Shown piece after piece: positions 11,645-21,056 of a stretch of DNA of 64,000 nucleotides. The notes beneath the pieces are model-generated. The model was not told the DNA's origin. It searched no databases and worked only from the letters and a program-made list of their open reading frames with translations. Both the position numbers and the translations under genes were made by a program. Origin of the DNA: Semisulcospira habei (taxonomy: Eukaryota; Mollusca; Gastropoda; Semisulcospiridae); NCBI GenBank assembly GCA_036245525.1, contig BTPG01000005.1, forward strand, positions 180,882,623 to 180,946,622, in the 5' to 3' direction. Every line of letters starts with the position of its first letter. Position 1 is the first letter of the stretch.

Positions 11645-12008
11645 TTAACCCTTATCATTCTGGAATATTCTGGCACCACCCTTGAACTAAAGCCATTGGT
11701 CTATATCCTTATCCGTAAGTACTATAATTCCCCTGTGCCCTTGTGGAGATTGCAGACCACAGAGCACATCCTCCAGGACTGTGGGAACCACCAGCTGCTG
11801 AGGGAGGAGATATGGCCGAAGCCCGCCACTCTACAAGAGAAACTGTACGGGCCTGTGGAGGTGCTACTACAGAAGACCACAGATTTCATTTTGAGAGCCA
11901 AACTCCAAGTGTGACGGCGTTCGAGAAGAAGAAGAAGTACTATAATGTAGCTTGCATATGGGCAGTGTAAAATATTGAAGCTTTTAGCCTCCGTATGATA
12001 TAGGTTAC
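11645..12008 (-). mobile_element. B1 unit in reverse, split by a LINE tail
   Basis: Begins TTAACCCTTATCATTCTGG and ends CATATCATACTG-complement sequence at TAGGTTAC. Only one hairpin arm is left (TTCTGGCACCACCCTTGAAC). A 206 bp LINE fragment lies between 11729 and 11934, flanked by AAGTACTATAAT direct repeats. Confidence 0.75.
11729..11934 (+). mobile_element. 5'-truncated LINE tail with 12 bp target duplication
   Basis: Target duplication AAGTACTATAAT at 11717-11728 and 11935-11946. The plus frame reads PLWRLQTTEHILQDCGNHQL, REEIWPKPATLQEKLYG and a C-terminal FILRAKLQV then stop. This matches the zinc-knuckle-like C-terminus of invertebrate LINE ORF2 proteins (C..C..TxEHILQxC..H..LREEIWP). 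The tail is (GAA)n. The flank is B1 hairpin DNA, so the hairpin unit is older than this insertion. Confidence 0.8.
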
Positions 12009-12046
12009 ACGTGAAGACGATCAAACTAAAAGAGATATAGACTGTT

Positions 12047-12076
12047 GGGGCTCATGAAGATCTGTGCCACTTGCAG
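12047..12076. repeat. Hp-A right-arm fragment
   Basis: GGGGCTCATGAAGATCTGTG and CCACTTGCAG are one Hp-A arm without its partner. Confidence 0.6.
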
Positions 12077-12159
12077 ACACCACTGACTTCCAATCCATGC
12101 TCCCGGACATTTTATTTTATTTTATTTTATTTAATAATAAAGTGTATTCTTAAACTCAT

Positions 12160-12319
12160 TTAACCCCGGGGACGAAGTTATCAAGTTTTGGGGATATCCT
12201 CTGAGGTCTCAGTTCTCCAGAAAGATCGCATTACAGGCGTTAAGTTCTTCTGACACCACCCTTGAAATATCATGGTCGATCCACATCCTGTCATAGCTTG
12301 TCAAAGTTTTAGGGGTTAA
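12160..12319. mobile_element. Degenerate Hp-B unit with intact TTAA ends
   Basis: TTAACCCCGGGGACG on the left, GTTTTAGGGGTTAA on the right. Inside, CTGACACCACCCTTGAAATA and CATGGTCGATCCACATC are the right arm; the left arm is gone. Confidence 0.65.
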
Positions 12320-12447
12320 AGCGTTGAAGACTGCTGAAACTCATTCTTCATCAACTGGTAGTGACAGGGTTAAAAGATACCTTGCATTTTCAAACATGTC
12401 GTCTACCTCTGCCCATACAGCCATCTTTGTCAGACGAATTATAGGAC

Positions 12448-13090
12448 AGATTACAAAGTAAAGTAGGTAAAAGCACTGTCAGGGAAGAGAAGTGTGCATG
12501 ATCGACCAGTGATCATAGATCTACTTTGGTCAAAGCACCAAAAAAAAAAAAAAAAAAAAAAAAAGATAGGAAAGAGGAGGTGAGGTGTGCTAAGAAAGTG
12601 ACTGGAAGCAATGCATATGGAAGCCAGCTCCCCCCCCCCCCCCCCCCCGAAGGGAGGCGTATCACATATGCCACTATTCCACCCACTCGGTGCATGGAAA
12701 TTTATATCTAGGTTCCCCACGGGGGGTCCAGATATTTAGCCGGTGCGGACAGCTGTTTCGGTCTTGGCGACCTCGTCAGCACACTGGTGGAAGGCAGGAA
12801 CTTTTACCTACACCAAAATATCTAGGCCCCCTTTGGGGGACCTAGATTTAAATTTCTATGCACCGAGTGGCTGGAACAGTGGGATATGTGATACGCCCCC
12901 CCTTCGCGGGGGGGGGGGGGGAGGGGGGGTTTCCATATGCATTGCTTCCAGTCACTTTCTTAGCGCGCCCCCTCTTTTCTATCTTTTTTTTTTGGTGTGT
13001 GCTTTGAACGAAATAGATCTATGATCACTGGTCGACCATGCACACTTCTCTCCCCTGACAGTGCTTTTGCCTACTTTACTTTGTAATCTT
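12448..13090. mobile_element. 643 bp foldback element with ribozyme loop
   Basis: The left arm starts AGATTACAAAGTAAAGTAGG and continues with CACTGTCAGGGAAGAGAAGT. The right arm ends with the complements (…CCTACTTTACTTTGTAATCT). The arms, each about 290 bp, match over nearly their whole length. Exceptions are homopolymers of unequal length: poly-A 12540-12564 against a T-run, and poly-C 12631-12648 against a G-rich run. The loop (about 12741-12795) holds a hammerhead ribozyme motif. No RT or GIY-YIG frame is present. By analogy with Penelope-like elements and retrozymes, I infer a non-autonomous retroelement present as an inverted dimer. Confidence 0.8.
12740..12790 (-). ncRNA. Candidate type I hammerhead ribozyme
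   Basis: Read on the minus strand. Stem I is GTGTG (12784-12780) with CGCAC (12747-12743), four Watson-Crick pairs and one wobble. The core is CTGACGA (12779-12773). Stem II is GGTC / GACC with loop GCCAA. Then come GAAA (12759-12756), a short stem III formed by ACAG/CTGT with no loop, and the cleavage triplet GTC ending at 12748. All invariant core positions (CUGANGA, GAAA, U16.1-H17) are present. A loop-less stem III is typical of hammerheads in Penelope-like elements and retrozymes, which work best as dimers. Confidence 0.8.
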
Positions 13091-13504
13091 CCTAAAATAT
13101 TAGCACTGGCAGTCTCCCCTTTTCTTTTCATTTATTTATAGGCCAGTATATACACAGCCTACATGCTGATTCTGAAAACGTAAAACACGACAAGAACATC
13201 ACAGTTGTGAAATTAGCAGGCAAGTTTGAGGTTTGGCCATGGCGGTCACCAAAAAAACGGCCCAGAAAAACGCATCAGGGATCCGGATAATCAGCTACAG
13301 GGGGGGAAAAATCGAAAGAGAAGCAATTCTTATTGTGCGTCACGCAAGACGTATTAATCACGATCAAGACCACAGGCAGTTTCCGTTTTCCAGGTAACAT
13401 GAATAATGGTCAATTAATCTGCAGCGCGGTTTGAATCGAACACCCGCATCGATCCTTCTGCTAAATTCATTTCGCTCTGCAAATCAGCTCCAACGATTTT
13501 TTAT
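13091..13504. other. No recognised feature
   Basis: Unique-looking AT-rich DNA. No hairpin or coding signal was found. Confidence 0.4.
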
Positions 13505-13779
13505 TTAACCCTTTCAGCTCCTGACGCACTACAGCAGGAGATGGATCGACCATGATAATTCAAGGGTAGGGCCAGATTAGCTTGAAGCCGACAGCAGGAG
13601 AGGGATCGACCAAGATAATTCAAGGGTAGTGCCAGATTAGCTTGGCGCCTGTCGGCGCGAATCTAATCTGGCACTACCCTTAAATTATCATGGTCGATCC
13701 ATCTCCTGCAACAGATGCATAGTCGTTTAATGACGCCTCCAAAATTTGGGAAATACGTGCGCGGGGCTACATGAGTTAA
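13505..13779. mobile_element. Hp-B unit with a duplicated left arm
   Basis: TTAACCCTTTCAGCTCCTGA to CGGGGCTACATGAGTTAA. The left arm (GACAGCAGGAGAGGGATCGA through AGCTTGG) occurs twice in tandem at about 13540-13590 and 13591-13648, with a single right arm. The result is a three-armed palindrome. Confidence 0.8.
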
Positions 13780-13879
13780 TCAAGACACCTTTTCACTTCT
13801 CGAGCCGAATTAAAAGCCATACATAAAAAACACACTTCTAAAAAAGTCGTTGTCTAAAAAGATCTGTGTGTTTTTCGTG

Positions 13880-13997
13880 AACAGATCGCAAGAGATGGAT
13901 CGACCATGATCGCTCAAGGGTAGTGCCTGATTAGATTGGCGCCTTTCAAGGCGCCAAACTTATCAGGAATTACCCCTGAGCGTGCATGATCGACTCA
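13880..13997. repeat. Hp-B palindrome
   Basis: GATCGACCATGATCGCTCAA pairs with TGAGCGTGCATGATCGACTC around GGCGCCTTTCAAGGCGCC. Both arms carry GCTCAAGG/CCTGAGC rather than ATTCAAGG/CCTTGAAT. Confidence 0.75.
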
Positions 13998-13999
13998 GT

Positions 14000-14515
14000 T
14001 GTCTCAACGACGCGAGCGCTGGAAATAAACGGCCGGCACGATCGATTACGAGTGGAAGGGTCCAACTCGGCAACGGAAGTAATAGTTCTCCGCCACAAAT
14101 AAACATCATCTGTTGCAATGTTTGTGGTAGTGCTGCTGGCATAATCATTGCTGATCGTCGCTGCTGACGTCATCATCATAATCATCATCATCATTATTGA
14201 CCACAAAGACTGACCTCAGCCTTAAATTGATCACCTGAATGAACGAAAGTAAAAGCTATTTAACGGCCGCGAAGGTACGTAATCAAGGATGCAATGGGCA
14301 TATGCAACCAGAGCAAAATAAATAAATAAATAAATAAAATGTAAGAAACAGTCCAAGAGGAAGGCCAGAGAGCCACAAATTTGGCAAATCTATTCCGACG
14401 TGGGATTTTTAATGTTCGTTTTTTTTTTCTCTTCTAAAAACAGCAAACTTCCGATGAAACAAACTGCCTAGGGATGTTTCCAAATGTTTTCTTTGTTCCA
14501 TCCGAAGTTTCTTTT
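14000..14515. other. No recognised feature apart from short (TCA)n and (AAAT)n
   Basis: 14165-14195 is (TCA)n and 14318-14338 is (AAAT)n. No gene or palindrome was identified. Confidence 0.4.
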
Positions 14516-14733
14516 TTAAAACCCATTCAACCCGGACGCCCTACAGCAGGAGATGGGTCCACCATGATAATTCAAGGGTAGTGCCAGATTAGCTTGGCGC
14601 CTGTCAGCGCCAATCTAATCTGACACTACCCTTGAATTATCATGGTCGATCCATCTCCTGCAACTGGTGCATAGTCATGGGACGACCCCTCCAAAAATTG
14701 GGAAATACGGCCGTCGGACTGAATGAGTGAAAG
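14516..14733. mobile_element. Hp-B unit
   Basis: AACCCATTCAACCCGGACGC to CGGACTGAATGAGTGAA. The hairpin arms match well: ATGATAATTCAAGGGTAGTG with its complement. The terminal TTAA has mutated on both sides. Confidence 0.75.
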
Positions 14734-14838
14734 GAGAAGTACTGATTTTGCATTGAACAAAATGTTGTCGGAAACTCTGATTAAGTGTTGTTATATCGAC
14801 GTTTGCTTATATCCTAAAATGTTCTAAGCGAAACCGAC

Positions 14839-14841
<3 letters not shown>

Positions 14842-14874
<33 letters not shown>

Positions 14875-15180
14875 ATGACTTAAAAGTCAGCCGTTTTACC
14901 AAACTAAAGCCGGTGTAACACGTCAGATTGATCCCGACGCCAGACCGCCCCGTGGTCATTTTGATGCCGTCGTTTGCCACGGCAAAGGTAAAACTCACCC
15001 CGCGTAAAATTTGGCATAGGCATTACTCTGGAGTATGCACCGGCCCTCACTTTTTTTTTTTTTTTTTTTTTAGCTCCTCGTCAGCCGCAAGCACAACCGT
15101 GACTAACCCACAAGTGAGAGATGTAAATTGAGCATTATTTATTTATTTATTCATTTATTTATTTATTTATTCATTTTTCA
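14842..15180. repeat. Simple repeats: (AAAT)n, poly-T, (TTTA)n
   Basis: (AAAT)n at 14842-14875, a T-run at 15051-15072 and (TTTA)n at 15135-15175. The sequence between them is not recognised. Confidence 0.85.
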
Positions 15181-15181
15181 C

Positions 15182-15247
15182 GCAAGAAGCGTGCATTCTC
15201 ATGAGCCCTTGCGGATATAGGAGCTAATGAGAATCTACGTCTCTTGC
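15182..15247. mobile_element. Hp-A hairpin, diverged ATTCTC type
   Basis: GCAAGAAGCGTGCATTCTCA pairs imperfectly with TGAGAATCTACGTCTCTTGC. The loop region has decayed to GGATATAGGAGC. Confidence 0.7.
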
Positions 15248-15267
15248 AGATGGAAGTGGCTGGTTGG

Positions 15268-15486
15268 GAGACTGTTGACCTCTTCACCTCCAGTGGACTC
15301 ATCCTTTGAAATCGGACTTTCATCAGCCGCCATTCGGCTGCGACCACACGCCACAAATCGTCCAAGAAACAGGGACACCAACTGGTCTCAGCAAGAGGCA
15401 TAGATCCTCATGAGCCCCCGCAGTCGCGGGGGCTCATGAGGATCTATGCCCCTTGCAGCTTTTTCTCGGCATGAAAGGGTTACGGC
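15268..15486. mobile_element. Hp-A unit
   Basis: Hairpin 15391-15456 with clean arms (CATAGATCCTCATGAGCCCC) and an AGTCG tip. The left flank CGTCCAAGAAACAGGGACAC and right flank TTTTTCTCGGCATGAAAGGG are family flanks. The end reads GGGTTACGG, so the terminal TTAA has mutated. Confidence 0.8.
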
Positions 15487-15704
15487 GTGCCGCGCGTAGT
15501 GGGACACAGTGAGCAGGTCAGCGGGTAAAGGGAGGGAACTCCTTCGAGAACCGTCGGCACTGGTACGGTGGAAAGAACCTTGCTCGTGTACCCTGCACAG
15601 TGCCGGAGTGGTCATGATGATAGGAAAATTTGATGCGCGAGTTAGAGAGAGATTGCGAGCGGTCCTACTTAAAAAAAAAATCTGCGCAAAGAATAAATCG
15701 TGAG

Positions 15705-15835
15705 AGATGGATTTGTGGTACGTGAGTCATTGTCTAAAGCGTGCGCATGCGTGTGCGAGTTGTGAGTGCGCGCTTGGAGTTATAATTATAATAAGATAAG
15801 CGCATTATAAATACCGTAATTATTATTATCGATCA
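15705..15835 (+). mobile_element. 3' end of a LINE (family W), solo fragment
   Basis: TTTGTGGTACGTGAGTCATT, then GCGTGCGCATGCG, GAGTTGTGAGT and AAGCGCATTATAAATACCG followed by ATT repeats. The reverse complement of 24680-24795 carries the same string, where it follows RT remnants, so this is a short 3' fragment of that family. Confidence 0.65.
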
Positions 15836-15959
15836 AGACTGCTGAAGATTAATCCTTTGGCACTGCCATCGGAAGTACACTGTATTTCTGAAACCTTTGT
15901 TAAATTTAAATCCACGCCAAAGAGCGGCCAAATATCAGTCACAAGAGCATCAACTCAAA

Positions 15960-16082
15960 GTGACGTCACTGGACAAAGGCATAGATCCTCATGGGGCTCC
16001 GCAACTGTGGGGGGCTCATGAGGATCTGTGTCTCGTGCAGCTGGATCGTGTCGACGTTTTCTCGGCAGTTAAATGGTTACTG
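15960..16082. mobile_element. Hp-A unit, partial
   Basis: The hairpin at 15973-16038 has one damaged arm (CATGGGGCTCCGC). The right flank CAGCTGGATCGTGTCGACGT, then TTTTCTCGGCAGTTAAATGG, is the family flank. Confidence 0.7.
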
Positions 16083-16147
16083 AAAAGCCTGATTTTCTTG
16101 CAGCATCTTCTACACATCTGACAGCGAAGTCATCACTGATGGTAAAT

Positions 16148-16366
16148 ATACTCATTCTACCCCAGACACACCACAGCAAAGATATGCATCGACCATGATA
16201 GTTCAAGGGTGATGCCAGAATAGCTTGGCGCCTATGGGCGCCAAGCTATTCTGGCATCACCCTTGAACTATCATGGTCGATCTGTGTCCTTCACTGCACT
16301 GCAGTCTTCAGAGGACAACGGCAAAAAAATTGGGGTGATTTCGGTCTTGGGGTACAATGAGTAAAC
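16148..16366. mobile_element. Hp-B unit with GTGATGCC/GGCATCAC arms
   Basis: The hairpin runs GATCGACC-like ends, GTTCAAGGGTGATGCCAGAA and its exact complement, with GGCGCCTATGGGCGCC at the tip. Most copies have GTAGTGCC or GTGGTGCC, so both arms changed together here. The ends are ATACTCATTC and CAATGAGTAA. Confidence 0.8.
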
Positions 16367-16424
16367 CCACCCAATCCGGAGGCTGAAATATTTTTAAAAT
16401 TTGAGTATAGTCGCATGAAGACTG

Positions 16425-16579
16425 TTTACAGATTAGGAGGTAGATCAACTATTAAGTTCAAGGGTCGTGGCAGAATAGCTTGGCGCGCCTGAGCCGAGCC
16501 AAGCTATTCTGCCACGACCCTTGAACTATCATAGTCAAGTTTATTTCATGCATTAGAGTATCAGGATGGAAAGGGTTAA
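16425..16579. mobile_element. Hp-B unit with GTCGTGGC/GCCACGAC arms
   Basis: TTCAAGGGTCGTGGCAGAAT is exactly complementary to the right arm. Two positions per arm differ from the usual family. The unit ends AAAGGGTTAA; its left end is unclear and may be the TAAACCC at 16363. Confidence 0.8.
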
Positions 16580-16734
16580 TGCGTCTCCGGCAAATGATGC
16601 TGATCAGTACTGAAATACAGTCTACTTCGCTTTATTACATGGTGGGATATAATGAACAAAAGTCTGATACAGCAACACTCTTTTAGAGGTGCTGACAGCA
16701 CCATGTATTGAAACTGTCCTGCATGTGCTTTAAC

Positions 16735-17067
16735 ACTATCATCTGACTTCTCCTGCCTGTATCACATGTCTCTGACTTGCTCCATCTGTATATTCCATCT
16801 CGCACCCTCCGCTCTTCCTCTGACACACGTAAATTTCGCCTTCCCAATTTCAGTCAGATGTAAAACACGTAGTGGCGGTCGTGCCTCAATTCTCCCATCT
16901 TGGCACCGCCACTTGCAACAGCCTCCCGGCCCCTGTTCGTAACTGTCAAACGCTCAGACCTCTCCTCAGTCCCTCAAATCACGTCTCAAAACCCACCTCT
17001 ACAACCATGACTTTTACTAGCTTATTTCCCCAGCCATGCACAATTCATCACCACTGTCACGTGTGTG

Positions 17068-17156
<89 letters not shown>

Positions 17157-17225
17157 TAACTGTTAGTTTTTTCATTGTATCAGCGCTTAGAGCTACTTTT
17201 AGAATAAACGCTTAACAAATCTCCC
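16735..17225 (+). pseudogene. CR1/L2-like LINE, C-terminal RT and 3' UTR
   Basis: The plus frame near 16790-16850 reads LYIPSRTLRSSSDTRKFRLP, the junction just before the last conserved block of many invertebrate LINEs. After a short break, SHLGTATCNSLP and LRPLLSPSNHVSKP follow in shifted frames where WNSLP and SxxSFKSxLKTHLF are expected. The 3' UTR contains (GT)n (17063-17156), AGCGCTTAGAGCTAC and AATAAACGC, and ends in (ATT)n. Confidence 0.7.
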
Positions 17226-17235
17226 TCATTATTAA

Positions 17236-17282
<47 letters not shown>
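17063..17282. repeat. (GT)n and (ATT)n microsatellites
   Basis: (GT)n at 17063-17156 with a TTTG interruption, and (ATT)n at 17229-17282. The latter is the probable LINE tail. Confidence 0.95.
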
Positions 17283-17283
<1 letters not shown>

Positions 17284-17543
17284 CTCTACGTAAATTACTT
17301 CGTTTATAACAAACTTCGGACATAACAACAAAACAGTATGGGTCGCGAAGCGATTTTGTTATACCTGAAAGTGACCCTGTAGTTGAAACGAGAAACGCGG
17401 ACATGAATCTTCATTAGGAGCCATGCATGTCACCTGCAGTTGTAATGTGTCGGTGCAATTTTATCGATGTTGCCAAGCACGGGCAAAAATTTCAACGAGG
17501 CTGCTTTTGGGACAAATTGTTGTCACAAAGCTTTGGAGACTGT

Positions 17544-17760
17544 TTAACCAGCTCATTGACGAGAAAAAAAATCAAGTGTTAACCCAATGCAAGAGGTATA
17601 GATCCTCATGAGCCCCCGCAGTCGCGGGGGCTCATGAGGATCTATACCTCTTGTGTAAACTATGTGTATCCATGTTCCTTTGACGGATGTGGATCTTTGA
17701 CATTGAATTTACAATGATTTCGAAACCCCAAAGTGCGTTCAATGAAAGTGAGGAGGTTAA
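17544..17760. mobile_element. Hp-A unit with TATAGATCC arms
   Basis: TTAACCAGCTCATTGACGAG to GAAAGTGAGGAGGTTAA. Hairpin 17588-17653: both arms carry TATA (GGTATAGATCC / GGATCTATACC), as at 7342 and 43499. The right flank TGTTCCTTTGACGGATGTGG, with CATTGAATTTACAATGATTT, groups it with 7298. Confidence 0.85.
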
Positions 17761-17764
17761 TTTG

Positions 17765-18284
17765 TAACAATTACAACCTTTGTCGCAAAGCACGTGGAGA
17801 CTCAGAGAGTGTTAACGACATTTGTAACACTTGTTAACTTGTCACAGCGCTCGTCATAAATATAGCAGCATAATTCATACATGAATCGATGTACAACAAA
17901 TGCCACACCTGCCCATACAAATGTGCGTTGCAAAAGGTCATTACAATGAAACAATCGTACAATGGACTTCATCCCCGATAAAACTACGACAAATGCCGAT
18001 ACAATTACGAGCACTACATGGGCTAGCCGTTGTCGGTTGTGACGTCAATGGATATAAAACAACGCATGGACGGATCAATTAAACACGCCATGATAGTGTG
18101 GAATTAGCATGCTGCAAGCCCGTCTGGAGGCATGGAACTATGCGAGTGTAAAACATGCAGTTTCTCCGAGTGTGCAGTTGTTGGGGCACCACTGATGACC
18201 CTCCAATCCAGTTCAGCATACGTCGTCTTAATATCAAGTAACCAGACAATGACTCCACTCCTTTGAATAAATACAGTGCGGCCA
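17765..18284. other. No recognised feature
   Basis: Unique-looking sequence. No frame longer than about 70 codons, no palindromic core and no known repeat. Confidence 0.4.
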
Positions 18285-18478
18285 TCAGTACGAGAAACAG
18301 CTAAAAATAGCTAACGGCCGCTGCACAGAATAAATAAGTGCGATTACGCATGTGCTGTTGCTGCCTGTCCAAACTGCTGTTAAAGTTCATTAGGTGTGTG
18401 GACAAGACATAACAAACACAAATGGTGCAGAGACGTGTCTTCGGATTTATGCGTAATGCTACTTTAAACTATGAAGCT
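18285..18478 (+). repeat. Dispersed repeat R4, copy 1
   Basis: AGCTAAAAATAGCTAACGGC, then AATAAATAAGTGCGATTACG and TTTATGCGTAATGCTACTTT. The reverse complement of 57975-58175 matches along the whole length. It is an unclassified interspersed repeat of about 190 bp. Confidence 0.75.
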
Positions 18479-19235
18479 TGAATGTCGTAAAATGAAAGAC
18501 GTTTCTGCTCTTCTTCTCCTTCGTACGCAGAAGAGTGCCTTCCGTTCCGCTCAAAAGGCTATGGATAGCCTCTGGTGTGCCCACTGACATGGATTGTGAA
18601 AAGACGGGCATTATAGTCTTTAGCAGAGGCAAAACCACATTCATAACATCGAGTAATTCCCCTTGGTATATGTACTGTTCTACCAGCGCTAGCCTCACCA
18701 ATCTGGTTTGTGAGTATTCTATAACTCGAGGCAAAATTTGTATCGTGACTTTGTTGTGTATTGTCTTGTGCAACTTTTGTGGGATTTCAGGGTATTTCAC
18801 CCGACCACGTTTAGTAGTGCACCTTCTTGTTTGTGTATGCGTGTTTCTCCTGCCTCCTTCCTAAGTTCCAGAGAAAGACACGGGTTAAAGGCTAGACCTG
18901 GTGCATCCTCTTAGGGATGTACATGATCGTCTGGTTGTATACCTGCATATTTTTCTGTGGGCTGGCGATTATGTCCAGCGCTGAGCAATTCCCATTGGTA
19001 TTTGTACCGCGAATTTTATCAATCGAAGCCTGCGACTCAGCCGATCGTTTGAGAGCGCCGATCACCTCCATGGCGGACTTGAACTGCTAAAACTCAGTGT
19101 TTCCTCCCCTTCCCCCCCCCCCCCAACCCCCAAGTCTACGTACATTCAGCATTAAAATAACGCGATCGTGCCGAAAGCGCGGTCTGCCTGTTAAGGTCCC
19201 GGACACCGCGCTATACCGAGACTGATCTTCAAAGT

Positions 19236-19336
19236 GGTCGATCAGACCTCGGGCCTGACGACGGCCGCAGTAGGCCCGCGCACGACTGTGCGCGGGCCCA
19301 GAGCGGCCGACGTCAGCCAGAACACCCTTTGCTCCT
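19236..19336. repeat. Hp-G palindrome
   Basis: CCTCGGGCCTGACGACGGCC with TAGGCCCGCGCACGACTGTG on the left; GCGCGGGCCCAGAGCGGCCG and ACGTCAGCCAGAACACCCTT on the right. The inner stem is clean and the outer stem drifting. Confidence 0.75.
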
Positions 19337-19479
19337 GGGATAGCCGCAAAAGCCGAAAGAAGATGTGCCGTTAGATTCAGGAGAAAAGATGATGGGGGTA
19401 ACGATGCTAACACATTGTTTATTTGTACAATAAACTTGGTGAAACTTTCACAATCCGCCCGAGGACACGGATACCGCCA

Positions 19480-19691
19480 CACAGGAGGGGGTGGAGGGTG
19501 GGGTGGGTGGGTGGGTGGGGGGGACTGAAAACACGTCTGATGGCGTCAGTGATGATACGAGAAACACTAAGAAATAAAAAAAAAAAATACCCAGAACAAA
19601 CGCTGAGAAGATATGTCAGGCGGATGAAACGAAAACAAACGATATGCCAGAATGTGTTACAACTGTGGCCTGCATTTTTTTTTTTTTTGGA

Positions 19692-19726
<35 letters not shown>

Positions 19727-19785
19727 GCTCTGTACACACACGTAAAGAACAGGCCCGCGCACGCGCACGCACACAGAGACGCGCG

Positions 19786-19836
<51 letters not shown>

Positions 19837-19860
19837 GAGAAGACAGGATGACAAGTCCAA
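19480..19860. repeat. Low-complexity block with a 42 bp poly-G run
   Basis: (GGGT)n near 19500, A-run 19576-19587, T-run 19676-19688, then G42 at 19693-19734. GC-alternating DNA at 19760-19795 and (AC)n at 19795-19834 follow. The frames over it are artefacts. Confidence 0.95.
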
Positions 19861-19874
19861 CAAGAGATGGGTAC

Positions 19875-19945
19875 TACTCTATTATTTTGCACGTCCTGAG
19901 AAAGTCTTGTTGCTGTCGGGACGTTAAGCAATGTACAACCAACAT
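19875..19945 (+). mobile_element. SINE-like 3' end (R5), copy 1
   Basis: GCACGTCCTGAGAAAGTCTT, then TTGCTGTCGGGACGTTAAGC and AATGTACAACCAAC. The complement of 25075-25140 matches. GGGACGTTAA followed by an AACC-like tail is typical of invertebrate tRNA-SINE tails, but no tRNA head is visible in either copy. Confidence 0.55.
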
Positions 19946-19961
19946 CTATAAATTTTGGGTC

Positions 19962-20174
19962 TTAACCCCTTCGCTGCCGAGAAAAAATGAAACACGATCC
20001 AACTGCAAGAGGCATAGATCCTCATGAGCCCCAGCGACTGCGGGGGCTCATGAGGATCTATGCCTCTTGCTGAGACCAGTTTGTGTCCATGTTTCTCAGA
20101 CTGTTTCGGCTTTTGGTTGTTAAGTGAAGAGCGACTGCAGAATCAAAATCAACTTACAGTAGCAGGGAAGGGGT
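19962..20174. mobile_element. Hp-A unit, inverted relative to 4613
   Basis: TTAACCCCTTCGCTGCCGAG to CAGTAGCAGGGAAGGGGT. The hairpin (20005-20070) has perfect arms with a single C/A change near the tip. The right flank contains TGAGACCAGTTTGTGTCCAT and GGCTTTTGGTTGTTAAGTGA. Confidence 0.85.
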
Positions 20175-20396
20175 CAGGGCGTCCAGCCGTAAGACCCATA
20201 ATCACAAACCAGCACACGTTTGACAAAGTAGGCGCAGGAGATAATCTGACAAATCAAGAACAACTCCGGGAAGTTAGGACACGCGCGCGGTGTCTGCATA
20301 AATTAAGTTCTGTGACACTGTTGAACTGTTTGTAGATAAACTGTTTTGTGATGTCAGAGGACCGGCTTTACGAAACGGTGACGTTCCAATATTCTT

Positions 20397-20611
20397 TTAA
20401 AACCCATATCATACTGAGGCGAAAAGCTTCAAATTTGTACACTGCCATATGCAAGCTACGTTATAGTACTTGCAGATGAGGATACAGACCAATGGCTTTA
20501 GTTCGAGGGTGGTGCCAGAATAGCTTGGCGCCTAGTTCACTACCCTTGAACTATTTTTAGTCAAACGTATATCACACACTGACACTGGTGTATCCGAATG
20601 ACAAGGGTTAA
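20397..20611. mobile_element. B1 unit with deleted hairpin arm
   Basis: TTAAAACCCATATCATACTG to GACAAGGGTTAA. The left arm AGTTCGAGGGTGGTGCCAGA, then AATAGCTTGGCGCC, is present. The right arm is cut to ACTACCCTTGAAC, so a deletion has removed the tip and inner right arm. Confidence 0.75.
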
Positions 20612-20726
20612 GCACACCTGAGGGAAAGATAACTCCTTCCTTTCTAGAAAGAGTTATTCCGCTTTAGTCAGGATGACTCAAAGACGCACGTCTAACAAAT
20701 CCCGTACACTACAGATCAAACCAAGG

Positions 20727-20860
20727 TTAACCCTTATAACCGCCGGGGCAAGGCAAACGCTACCCATCGTTAAGAGACATAAATCCTCATGAGCCCCCGT
20801 CGAGGCCCAAGGACCGTTTGCTCGCAGTCACTGGGTTGACCTTGAAAGTGAGCGGGTTAA
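20727..20860. mobile_element. Hp-A' unit, half hairpin
   Basis: TTAACCCTTATAACCGCCGG to AAGTGAGCGGGTTAA. The left arm AGAGACATAAATCCTCATGA runs up to GCCCCCG and then jumps into flank, so the right arm is deleted at the tip. The final TTAA is shared with the next unit. Confidence 0.75.
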
Positions 20861-21056
20861 CTCCTTTAAGATGAAAAAAGTATAAAAAACCAAAAAAAAA
20901 CCCAAACAATTGAGACATAGAACCTCATGAGCCCCCGCAGTTGCGTGGGCTCATGAGGTTATGTGACTCTTGCTTGCCCTATTTTGTATCCACGTTCCAT
21001 GAACGGTTGATGTTCTTCGGTGCTGTGTATTCACAAAGACCTCAGAAAGGCAATCT
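20857..21056. mobile_element. Hp-A unit whose right end runs into a minisatellite
   Basis: Begins TTAACTCCTTTAAGATGAAA. The hairpin at 20908-20974 has AACCTC/GAGGTT arms. The right flank (CACGTTCCATGAACGG) is the family type. Where the terminus should be, the sequence becomes the first unit of the 50 bp tandem array (GCAAGGGAAG…TAATC resembles GGGAAGGGGTTAATC). Confidence 0.65.

Noticed and set aside
18459..18864. Possible C2H2 zinc finger (minus strand, CYECGFASAKDYNARLFTIH)
   Set aside because: The Cys-to-His spacing is 15 rather than 12, the frame stops soon after, and there are no neighbouring fingers.
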